Part shown: one piece after another, positions 37,367 through 60,454 of the stretch
How positions within the stretch are numbered: position 1 is the first letter of the stretch
Layout of the letters: each line of letters begins with the position of its first letter
Origin: Piscicola geometra
Lineage: Eukaryota; Annelida; Clitellata; Hirudinida; Piscicolidae
Assembly (NCBI GenBank): GCA_943735955.1
Contig: OX030959.1
Coordinates: forward strand, 7,102,719-7,166,718
DNA length: 64,000 bases
Direction: 5' to 3'
Notes under the pieces: model-generated
What the model saw: the letters and a program-made list of their open reading frames with translations, nothing else
Databases searched by the model: none
What the model was told of the DNA's origin: nothing
Made by a program: the position numbers and the translations under genes

Positions 37367-39449
37367 TTTATATAAATTTGAAGTATACGTTTATTTTATA
37401 TATTTAAAGAAATTTTGATCCATATGTTTTTATAAAAACACTTTAGGCACAAGATTAGTTTTACTTTAATTACTGTTGTCATGGTAATTCATGATAAAAG
37501 AGAAAAAATCCGAATATTTATAGAAATAATCTATTATTCAAATATAATTTAAAATGTTGTTCAAACTATTCAAAAACCTATTTGTCAATAAAATAAATCG
37601 AATAATTGAATTAGATAAAAGTTAACATTTAATCTTTGTTGTCTTGGAGATTTGGTGAATGAATATTGTTTATAAGTTATAAATTATATCTTTAAAATTA
37701 AAATCTATGAAAAATTTAAAATGATTTAATACAATATTAATTTTTGATAAATGAAATTGGTTGCTGAATAATAATAAATAAGTTTTAATGTCATTTTTAG
37801 TTGGAATATTTCAAGTAACAATGTTACTTAGTGAAATGGAAGGTCTAAGATTCTTAGGCTAAGAATCTTAAGTTAAAATATTGAGCATGGCCTTGGGTGT
37901 GCTATGAAAGAACTGCTAATACACAGTTATGAAATATATACTTATATGCTTTATCTAAACTTGCTCAACCAATTTCAATTTTCAATATTGAAATTTGAGA
38001 TTTCGGGATTTAATTAAGTATTTAATGAGTGCCTACTCTGTGAACACTCATACATGGGACCTATATGGGTATATATAGGCAACTATATGGGCTGCCATGT
38101 CAAAATGATATACCAAATTAAGTGGGTCTCATATGGGCTATATGGGCTTTTTCTAAAAGGGCCTTATGTGGGCTATATAGGCTTTTTCTAAGTGGGCTAC
38201 CTGTATAGCACATATGCTAAAACTTTTAAACACGAACACATAACTGATTGGAAAAAAATAGTTAAAAAAGCAAAATAATATTTTTAAATGGGAAATAGGG
38301 ATAAAGGGATGAACAATAATAGGTATTTTTTTAATGTCTTTCAAAGCATAAATGTGAATTAAAATATTTGAAAAAATAGTTAAAACTTAAAAAATTGAAT
38401 CGATCGGAATCTTTAATCCGAAAGTTGGCAGGATTCTGGAGATCATGTTTGTTCGATTTTTGCTGGCTTGTCCTCTGACCCCTTTTGCCATCCCCATCTC
38501 TGGTTCCTGTCAGCCAATTGGGACATGCATTTCGATATCTCTTTTGTTTGTTTCAGGTATCACCGTGTTTATTTTTCATTGAACCTGTTGCGAATAATTT
38601 ATTGATGAATTAAATAACTTAAATTTAGCAGAATTTTGGGTTTGATGTACATAACAATAGAATAATAAATCATGATGAGAGTATAAGAAAACAATATTAT
38701 CATAATTATCTAAAAACATACGGTATGTAACATTTTCAAATGTCGAGCTCTAGTACTTCTACTATATAGAAGCATGTAGAAAAGGTACCGGAGACCGCAA
38801 AAAATTCAGATAATGATGATGGTTTCTTCGTGGTTTTCTAAAACACCAGTTCATTCAGAAGATCGTGAATAAAATGGAGAAAAGGAAACAACCTTGTTTT
38901 AATCCTACTGTGGTATTCAACCATTTTCTAATGTTGTTATTTTAAACGACATAATTTTGGCTTTATCATAAAAACTCCGCACACAACTTGATGACTAGGG
39001 TGAGATTGACATTAAAATTTATATTCTCATGGTAGCTCAAAATGCTTAGTGCCATAATCGGTCAAATGCTTTTTTGAAATCGATGAATACGTGGTAGAGG
39101 TCGTGCTGGTGTGGTGAATACTTTTGGCAACAAATCCTGAGGTCGAAAATCTATTCTGTGGTACTTCGCTTGCCTGCTCTTCAGACATTAATTTATTTGC
39201 CTACAGTTTTAGTCTGTTCAATTGACTTTTTAGCAATTCTCAAAAACAATTCTCAATCATTCATTCTATCACCTATTGAATTAATTGCTTATCTCCCTTT
39301 GCTTTTCCATCTATTACTCCACACACAACTGAATTCTCAAAATGAAAAAAACTTCTAAGATTGTAAATATAAGACGCTATAAGACGAAATTTTTTATAAT
39401 ATAATTAGATTGATTGGCAACACTCTACATGATTCTGACAAATACAAGC
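37367..39449. other. Intergenic region upstream of IFT140
   Basis: Very AT-rich. 38040-38215 holds short imperfect repeats of a tatatgggctatatggg motif. A decayed LINE lies at 38790-39175. No host gene is seen. The IFT140 promoter should lie just above 37366, but I see no distinctive element. Confidence 0.5.
38790..39175 (-). pseudogene. Degenerate LINE reverse transcriptase fragment
   Basis: Minus-strand frames read HDLYHVFIDFKKAFDRLWH and, after stops and frame changes, KWLNTTVGLKQGCF, the A and B' boxes of a LINE reverse transcriptase. Several stops make it dead. It belongs to a different LINE group from the L2/CR1 copy at 26816. Confidence 0.8.
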
Positions 39450-39457
39450 GAAATTAC

Positions 39458-41994
39458 CAAGGGCGGCGATCTGTTGAAAATCTTGGGGGGGGGGGTCCCC
39501 GAGGGTTGGAATCAAAGAACCGGTATCGGCCAATACAGTACCAGCGATATTATTCAGTATTGTTTGCTGTAGTGCAAATTCTTTTTGTATCCACTATTAA
39601 TATTTGTATCACCAAACATTAAAAAAAAGTTTGATATTCAATAAAAATACTTTTCAATTGCCACTATGAGCGATTTGAAGAAAAACAATATCGATTTTAG
39701 TACCTCTTATTATTTGTCATCTATATAAATTTAATTACAACTAGACATCAGCCATCAAATAAATTTTATAAATAGATTTAAATTTGCCAAAGTTATAAAC
39801 AAATATAAAATAGTAAAAAAAATTTGGCCCACAGTGTATATTTAGATAACAGAAAATACCCTCGCTGCATGACCTCCTGCCCTCCTCCCACAGCTCGTTG
39901 ACTCCAATTTCCAAAAAGACCCATTCGAATGTCTGACCGACTAGCAAATTAATTCTGCTATCCTTTTTAAATCCAGACTGTCAAGTATATCCTGGTGTGT
40001 AGGACAAACGGCCAGTGAATTCAAGCTAGGCTGTGTCATAGGTGCACGCAACCAAGTATTAAGACGCCGCAAAGCACTGAAAGATCTTTCTGCAGAACAT
40101 GACGTTGTTGTACACACAAGCATCAACCTGATCAATCTTTCAACCTAAGGAAACAGATTTCTGACTTCCGTGATCATAGCTTGCATTTTTTTTTTGCGTT
40201 TGTGCTAAAGTTCATTCTGGTCTTTAAACATAGTTAACTGTGAACAAAGACCGGTTTCATTTAACTCACGATACTGCTTGTAGAATCTCGATTGAACCTT
40301 TCTGTGAGTTGCATGATTGCAATGTCTATGACAGCGGAATATGCTGCTCGATAATGTTCCTCTGGTGTTGTTGCTACATAAGCTGGGCCCAGCCCACAAT
40401 ACTTTTGTGGCGGCTTTTGCACCCGAGGTACAGCAATCGGCTCGAGATCATATGCCAAAACCATATGAATTTGGTTTTGAAAATGGTGTTTAACTGTTCA
40501 TCTGATCGTAGGCGACGCAATTCTCGCACAACGGAATCAGTCGCTGCAACCATTCCCATGAACTTGACACTTGCTCATTGCAACGACTTGCTTAACTGTT
40601 CCAGAAGTGAAAACACTAAAACAACTACCTTTAGGGCCAGTGAGGTAGTGCCCTGTTGAAAAAAGGCCTCAAGCCTTTACAGCTGTTTCATCAGCAGTAC
40701 CAATGGAAGCAAATGATTCCAAGCTATCAAATACCACTTTATAATGTTCAAGCACAGCAGACACTGCAGATACTCTGGTCAGCTATCTTGTAGGACAAAG
40801 AAATTTTATACTATACTTTTTATTCAGTGGCCCATCAGACAAGCAGTTATAAGAGACACTGAAGCATCACTAAACTGCTTCTTGACCTTCCCTGAACGAT
40901 TGTAAAAAGCACCTACCTCTTGGACAAACTGAAGTGAATTGCTCAAAAAGGGATTTGCGGCAGCTGTGTGCTGGGCAACAAGGTTTGCACAGTGTACAGA
41001 ACAGTGGAAAAACAATGCAAGCGGATGCTCACTGCTGATAATAGCCTGACTATTTTATATCGGCCGTTTATGTTAGCAGCGCCGTCATAATTCTGAGCTC
41101 TTAGTTTTTTTATAGGTAGCATAATTCTGATCAGAACATCTTTTACTACAGCAGATAATGTTATTCCGATCGTGTCTGGTGGGCTGAATAAACCAATAAA
41201 CTATTCATTAACATTCAGAGCTTCATCAAAAAACGAATGCATATTGATTCTCGCTCAAAACCATTTCAGTCTTGTGTGCCGTCAACACAACACCAAACTG
41301 GCTTGATTCGGCGTTAACAGTGCACATTGTGTTTCTAACGATAGAATGAGCTAAAAGCCTCATCATTTCTTTTTGGCAGTTATGCGATATGAAACTTGTA
41401 GTTTGATTTACCCACAGCTTTAGTTAATGTTCGAAGCCTTTTGAAATTCATTAACTTTGGTTCATCTAAAAATTTGAAAAGGTGATATTAAGGTAGACTT
41501 TAGAACCCCCTATGAACATCGCCCATGCAAAATAAGTAGCACAATATGAATGATTTTTTTATAAAAATGTAAATCTGTCTGGTTGCAAAAAGTAAACCAA
41601 TATTTTCTGAAAAGCATTCTGAATGTCTGCTTGCAAAAATTGAAAAATCAGAAATTCAATTTTTATAAATATAATTCATTAAATCCATAAATATAAAAAG
41701 AAGAGTAGGTGGAGGAGTATTTGAGCGCTCTTGAATTTGAATAAAGAGCGCTATAGAAATCTATTTGATTGATTGATTGAAGAAAAGAAAAGTTTTGCTT
41801 CAGGCAGTTATCACTATAAATACGCCTACCCAAAATATATTACTGAATAAAAATTCTGTTTCATGCTATGGTTGACGATTATGCTTGTATTAAGATAGGA
41901 GTTGAGAAATTGTTGTACTTGAAAAACTGAGGGGGATCCATGTTTATCCTGGGGGGGTCCTGACCCCAGGACTCCCCCAGGATCGCCGTCCATG
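39458..41994 (-). mobile_element. hAT transposon (ZMYM1-like transposase), degenerate
   Basis: The ends are inverted (CAAGGGCGGCGATC at 39458; CATGGACGGCGATC inverted at 41994) and flanked by perfect 8-bp duplications GAAATTAC (39450-39457, 41995-42002), the hAT signature. On the minus strand, broken frames resemble the TTF/ZMYM1-like hAT transposase: FIGLFSPPDTIGIT and RAQNYDGAANINGRY near 41100-41200, FFHCSVHCANLVAQH near 41000, and the C-terminal dimerisation segment CSAERSFSALRRLNTWLR near 40080. Stops and frameshifts make it inactive. A LINE-type tail (41715-41785) is nested inside it. A deleted copy of the same family is at 53650-54154. Confidence 0.9.
41715..41785 (+). repeat. LINE-type 3' tail with hairpin (copy 4), nested in a hAT element
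   Basis: Plus-strand GAGCGCTCTTG, loop, AAGAGCGCTATAG and a (TTGA)n tail. It lies between the decayed transposase and the right end of the hAT transposon, so it inserted after that transposon. Confidence 0.75.
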
Positions 41995-42002
41995 GAAATT
42001 AC

Positions 42003-43483
42003 TCTCAAGGTTTACATACCAAACTTTTTTCTTAATTTATAGAATTTTAAGTTATTAGTTTGCTATCCAGAGTCCTATAAATATTCCTAAAAAGTTGAAA
42101 CAAATTGAAACTTGACATTTCAAATGTGAAGTGTTTGTGTAACACCACTTTTCTAAAATCTTGGGGGGGGGCAGCTATAGAATAAAATAATATACAACTA
42201 TGAATATTATTAACGTGGTGTAAAAACGGAGGAACTTCAAGACCACCTATGATATAAGAGTCTTATTTCTTGATATTTTATAAATTAATAGGACATCATT
42301 TAACAACTTTATAATCAGTAGAATTATAGATAAATAAACTATTTGAATCATTTTTGGTGAAGTAAGTTCAGTCAATAAGTAATGAATTCATCTTAACACA
42401 CTAAAACTTAGAAAAATCTATTGTGGTTTGACCATAGATATACTACTTGTTGTTTGTAGGATATCTATGGGTTTGATTAAGTTTCATTTCTAATAAATTA
42501 AAAATAGGTTAACATCTGTGTGAAAATGATACTTTAAATAAATTTCTAGAATGATTATATATTTTTTAAATAGTTCAAGTCCGTTATCTAGAAGTGGGAT
42601 CAGGACCATTTTTCATTACTAGTCCAAAAAAAATTCCCCGTTTTTTCTCTTTTTTGCTGGTCATCATAATTTTGGTTCTCGAAAATTTTGACACGGTTCC
42701 GACACATTCCTGAAACTGAAACTTTGATTTACCCACTCACTCCCGGTCCGAAACTTGTTATTTTAAACATTTCTTAGCATTTAATATTTTTATCTCAAAA
42801 TTAAATATATACAAAATTTAAATTAGCAATAATTGTTGAGATTAAATTATTTGAACTATTTTTCACTGGTTTTATGTAATAAAATTAAGTTTCTATGTCT
42901 TTTTATACGAGTTAAACCATAAAAAGTTTTAGCTTTTAAACAAATGATCTTGGGTCTGAAGTAGAGGCTTGCGTGGGAAGGCCTTTTAATGCCTTTACCC
43001 TTCTCTCATTAAAATCTTGTTTCTCTAGCCCGCACTCACCTCCATGTTCCTATTCCCTGCCCGCATCACTTCACTGTCATTCTCACTTTTCATTTTCATC
43101 AAAAACAGGTAACAGCACTAACAGTTATAAACAGACAACAAACGAAAAAACTCATAAAGCATGAAATTGAAATTCAGATAAATAAACAAATAAAATTTTA
43201 AAATAGTTTTTCAGAAAGTATTGTTGATAAATAAAAGTTGATCAAGACTTTAGAACAATAAACTTGCTTGACGATCCTTTATTGTTCTATCAGAAACAGA
43301 AAAGAGCTTCTCAAAAAGGGTGCTTCTGGCTGGCATTGTACAATAAATGAGGAAAAATTAGTATTTAAGCACTATAAAGTCGGCGCCTATGTATGCGACG
43401 GAAAAAAAAGTTAACATTTAGAAATGCAAAAACATAAATTTCACGTCTGTTTACAAACAATTACGATTTCAATCGCGTTTGAA
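42003..43483. other. Intergenic region upstream of the putative GPI-protein gene
   Basis: No coding signal. 42590-42960 is a decayed copy of part of the transposon at 47307-48948: it shares ttttgacacggttccgacacattcc and the later ttttagctttcaaa...cttgggtctgaa segments. Poly-G runs occur near 42162. Confidence 0.5.
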
Positions 43484-56002
<12,519 letters not shown>

Positions 56003-56385
56003 CCATCTTTTTCGAATATAGAAAACGTTTGCGAGCACAAATATCTTTTGTTTTCCTTCTTTTTGTTACATCTACATTTTTATTTTTACGCACGCTGACT
56101 AATACCTAAAATAAATTTGTGACAAATGTTTAAACGAAATAGTAAATCTTTAAAAGTCACCAAGTTTCCAAATATTTGAGCTACTCTTTTAATATACATT
56201 TTTAGTGTAAAGTTTGCCAGTGATGGGCAACAACTAAATATTTGTAGTTGAACTATAACTATAACTATAACGTAAAGCTTTTAAGTCAATGGCTAGTTAA
56301 GTTCACAATCTAACCTTACTATTTTCCCAACTACTTATAAAAAAACAAATATTATTAGGTTAACTTATCTCCCCAACCAGCTTGA
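56003..56385. other. Short intergenic gap between convergent genes
   Basis: This separates the stop of the plus-strand putative GPI-protein gene from the stop of the minus-strand repeat-protein gene. It holds a few ctataacta repeats near 56255 and nothing else noticed. Confidence 0.5.
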
Positions 56386-57166
56386 TCAAACGTTCTCTAC
56401 TGCACCGCCCTTGCCTCCTTTTCCACCCATTAATTTCCCTTCAGCTCCTTTCCCTCCGTTTCCTCCATTCCCACCATTTCCCACAGACAGCTCATATCCT
56501 CCATGTTTCTTCGGCTTCAATTGTGTTTCTGCATGATTTCCATTGGAGCCATCGATGCCTGCCTGGCCTATCATAGCTCGGGGTTTGAGGCTTGAGTGGT
56601 CGAATGCGATGTACTTTTTATGCTTGTAATCGGGTTTGTTGGGATGATTTTTGTGATGTTTGTTATGCTTATAATCGGGTTTGTTGGGATGGTTTTTGTG
56701 ATGTTTGTTATGTTTGTAATCGGGTTTGTTGGGATGGTTTTTGTGATGTTTGTTATGGTGTTTTTTGAAGTTTTTGGGGTATTTGCTATGATGGTGGGGG
56801 TTTATGTGTTGGTGGTAGTGGTGGAATCGGTTTTTGCGGTGATAGTGGAGGTGTTCGCGAAAACGATTTTTGTAATAGTTGCTGTAATTGATCCGGTCAA
56901 GGATGTTGCTTTTTCGATAGTCGTTCGGGTGTTTGTAGTAGGAGTTGAGGGAAGGCAGAGAATATATTGGGAAGTTGTACTTTTGTTCCTCAAGGTAGTC
57001 CTTAGAGGCTGAAGAAGAAGATTCTGCAAGTTCAACGGTGCATACCCAATTATCAGACATTCAATCATCAGACATTCATCGTCCAATCTTTTATCATAAA
57101 CATCAGCTCACCTAATGAATGAATGAAGTACGTTGCCATGACAAGCAGGACTGACTGCATCCTCAT
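56386..57166 (-). CDS. Secreted His/Lys/Asn-rich repeat protein with Gly-rich tail
   Basis: Two exons join in phase to 231 codons: 57112..57166 (signal peptide MRMQSVLLVMATYFIHSL, strong donor G|GTGAGC) and 56386..57023 (acceptor cttgcag). After a Ser-rich start the mature protein is very basic and Tyr/Asn/His-rich. It then carries three near-identical 15-residue repeats, NKHHKNHPNKPDYKH, encoded by 45-bp DNA repeats at about 56618-56756. A neutral segment (AMIGQAGIDGSNGN) follows, then a Gly-rich tail with GNGG and KGGKGG units. No family is recognised. Such composition is typical of structural, adhesive or metal-binding extracellular matrix proteins; His-rich repeats could bind Zn, Cu or Ni. 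That is inference only. Confidence 0.75.
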
Positions 57167-57583
57167 TTTTGGGCATCCAAGACTTTGTTGCAGGGAGATT
57201 TGTAGAGAAATAGTACTTCGAGTTTACAGTGGCGTGTTGAAGAGCTGGTTACTCATGTATTTGTTTGAAACTTTCGATTCTTATATTCTATTTTCTGCAA
57301 AAAGTGCAAAGCAACAATAACCAAAATTCTACCATAAATTTGCTCAATTGCACTTTGAAAGAACAAAAATTTGGTCTTTTCTACTTAAAACGTACTTCAT
57401 AGCAAGCTAAACATATCGAAATTTTATCGATTTGATACCTATAGTTTGAACACTTGCAACACAAACTGTTATTTTGAAACAGAGTAGTTTTCTTACTGTA
57501 TGGAATATAACTTACGCGTGAATTAAAAATGTGCAGCCTAAATGGCCTAAAAGCCCATTCGGGTTATACGCTACTATAATCAT

Positions 57584-57615
<32 letters not shown>

Positions 57616-58849
57616 ATACTATTAAAAATAACTTTTCACTTTAACAAAAATCGAAGCCTTCTCTGAAGATAAGTCAACGTCTAACCTGTGAATGTCAAGA
57701 TGAAGATCGATACGATCTTTTGAGCCTGCAATGGAACGATTGATGTGGCTTTTGAAAGAGAGAACTTGAAAACAACTTTTTCTAGCTGCTTTTGATTTTA
57801 TTTTAAAAGGCATCACTTGTAGTCTCAAAAACATCAGAGCTAATGCATTTTACTAATATATTCTTATTGCTGTATACCTTATTTATCTATACAAAACTGA
57901 GGGGAACACGAAAGAGAATTTCTTATTAAAACTCGGTAAGACTGTTAGCATATTCACAACTTGGTTCCACGCCTTTGCGAGTTGAATGAGATTTGACAGA
58001 CAGAACGTTGGGAAGGCTGATTTATTTCCCGGGACGCTGGTAAAAATGAACTCACACTATTGGGATAAACACCGCGGTTTGGCCGCAAGGCCCCCCATTA
58101 CCCACGTGATGAATAAGACTATGCAGGATGAAACATGAAAACTCAGTAATTAATTTCAAACTTTATTTGATATAAGAATAAGATATAAGTGGTCCAAAGC
58201 AATGATGCTTAGTAAATAAGGATGTGTGAATGGATTCTTTCGTGAGGGCAAAATACGAAAAATTTGTATATAAAATATAAAACTTGAGTTTGAAAAGTGG
58301 GCACTACGAGACTGGGGGAAAATGGTGAGGTTTTTTGTGAGGGTCAAAAGAACAGGTCATCCAACTTGCCAGACTGGAGCCTCATTGCTCCATGCTGCTC
58401 TTGGAAGAGTGAGGCTTAGAGGTCAGAGTCTCGAAGGCTTCTCTGCAGACAATCATGTTTAGTTTTTCTCATTTTTATAAATCTTATTAAAGTTCTAGTT
58501 ATTATTTGTTAAATATACATATAATTATTACTTATGTTAAAATGCCAATGCTTGACTTCAACTTCATGAGCTGGTGATGCAGTGATGTTTCAGAAGATCC
58601 ATTAGAGGCATTTCAGTTTTTTCTTGCTACTCAAAAGTTCTTGCTACCATTTTGAAACAGCCTTTGCCACGTTATTCAACGGTTTTTAAAAAGTTTGATG
58701 ACGATGATGAGATCATGATGATGATGGTAACTCACAGTAGAGCAGCTGAGATTCAAAGATAGTGTGCTCGTCATGTCATTATCACCAATATCATGACGAT
58801 AAGGATCGTGTTTATTGTTGTCATAAGGATGGTGGTAGTTGTTGGGAGA
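57167..58849. other. Region with isolated exon-like patches
   Basis: It contains the 3' part of a SINE (57518-57618) followed by an (ATT)n tail. A minus-strand patch at 57655-57830 is open for about 70 codons. A GC-rich patch lies at 58050-58110. A minus-strand block at 58380-58450, after tgtctgcag, reads EAFETLTSKPHSSKSSMEQ and then a stop, and may be the last exon of an unplaced gene. None could be linked into a model. Confidence 0.35.
57518..57618 (+). repeat. SINE 3' body, truncated copy
   Basis: GCAGCCTAAATGGCC and CCCATTCGGGTTATAC match the body of the SINE at 52203, followed by an (ATT)n tail. The pol III head is missing. Confidence 0.7.
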
Positions 58850-58964
58850 TTAAGTGGGTATTTCAGCGAGGCTCAAACTCTTGCATCCATAATTATTGAA
58901 TATTTTGCTTTTCTTTTTATCGTCAACATCTTCATAATCATTATCATCATCACCATCAACACCC

Positions 58965-58998
<34 letters not shown>

Positions 58999-59023
58999 TA
59001 TCATCATCATCATCATCATCATT

Positions 59024-59056
<33 letters not shown>

Positions 59057-59941
59057 GTCGTCGTCTACTACATTCTTATTGCGACATTCGTTAAGAGCAT
59101 CCCCATTGAAATTTTCCGCAGCAAAATTTTCATAATCGCCATCAATATCATCCAAATTAAAATCATTATCATCATCTTTTTTTTCGATATCATCATCTAT
59201 ACTGTCATCCTTATTCAACTCTCCATCCATCAGATATCCAGGGTTGTTGTAATGAGAGTGTGTATTATGAAAGTCTTCAAAACGGGATGGCGATGAGGGA
59301 GATTTGTGTTTGGAGTGAGATGGAGTGAGAGCAGCAGGAAAAGTAGAAAAGTTGTTGAAATCATCCTCCAATCTTTTCATCTGAAGGGATGTGAAAGAAG
59401 TGTGAGTGGTGTAGGTGAATTGTTGATTAGAATGACAGAATTGATGTTGTGAGAGGGCAGTGATAGAAAAAACCCGTCAGTTTGACAAACAAAGTCGATG
59501 AAACGGTAAAAAAAGACAGTGAAGTTTGAAAGTTTTCCAGCATGACTGAGAAGGTATATCCCATTTGAAAGACGTGCTTGTGCATTGAAAATGGGAAGCA
59601 AGTCACTTATAGAAGGAATAAAGTGTCAATAATGCCATCAACACTATCTGTAAACAGACAAACATTATTAGGATCATGTTCATCAGCATCACCTTCCAAG
59701 CTTCTTTAATTCTCAGACAGCACGGGCAACACCGGCAGCAGCAGAGAATGCTAATGATGACGACGAAGATGAGGATGAGAAGGCAAGAGATTGAAATGAT
59801 TATGATGAACCAGGACTGCTCATAAAAGAGTGGTGAAGGCGCTGGTGCCAAAGTTACTTTTTCTACAGAAACTGTTAGAGGAGAGTATTTAGTTACAGAA
59901 AATGTAAAATAGGATTTTGTGAAAATAACATAAAACAACAT
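58850..59941 (-). CDS. Single-pass membrane protein with Cys cluster and poly-Asp tail
   Basis: Two exons join in phase 0 to 260 codons: 59693..59941 (donor AAG|GTGATG) and 58850..59380 (acceptor cccttcag). A short Pro/Thr-containing ectodomain (TLAPAPSPLFYEQSW) leads into a strong membrane segment (WFIIIISISCLLILIFVVII), then CCCRCCPCC, a likely palmitoylated juxtamembrane cluster. The cytoplasmic tail is polar and increasingly acidic, with about 35 nearly continuous Asp encoded by GAT repeats (58960-59067), and ends SLSLAEIPT. The ectodomain-membrane layout resembles Ig/FN3 adhesion receptors, whose extracellular exons would then lie upstream. I could not find any, and the ATG at 59941 may not be the true start. 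Confidence 0.55.
58960..59067. repeat. (ATC)n microsatellite, probably coding for poly-Asp
   Basis: About 100 bp of ATC/ATT/GTC units, read on the minus strand as GAT/AAT/GAC codons within the membrane-protein exon 58850..59380. The reading frame stays open across it and on both sides. Confidence 0.9.
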
Positions 59942-60249
59942 AATGTTCTATTACATCAATAACGACTAAACCATTGATATAAAGTTGTTCTACCTCAACA
60001 CCATATCTGCCTAAACCATACCACGCCACATAAAACTGGCATTTTTCAATAATCTACAATGGAATATACCACACTCGTGCACATAAACATCATATCGCCT
60101 ATTTGCACACGCTACTACCATTTTATCCTTCTACACTACTTACAGTGGTACTATATAGGTATATGCGTACTACAGAATACTGAAATACACAATATCACAC
60201 TACACAAGAGCACACTACAGCGTAGCGCAACATAGCGCAATACTTCACA

Positions 60250-60454
60250 GCACTGACTCAAGGCTAGGCAGAGACTAACATCTTTAAAGAAGGGTCATCT
60301 AAGTAAGGTAATAATTGTCTGATACGTCTGAGATGAAAATAGCAAGATTTAGTAACTGATAGAATTTAGTTTGATAGGGTTAATTTTGAATAAAAAATAA
60401 ATCCTAAGCTACGAATATGATTAGATGGAACAATAGTATGAGTGAAAAAATTAC
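60250..60454 (-). pseudogene. LINE fragment, 3' half (split by a foldback element)
   Basis: Minus-strand frames read SLGFIFYSKLTLS, then KSCYFHLRRIRQLLPYLDD and PSLKMLVSA, the region after the catalytic YADD in L2/CR1-type reverse transcriptases. It is the continuation of the fragment at 62700-63215, from which it is separated by the foldback transposon. Confidence 0.85.
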
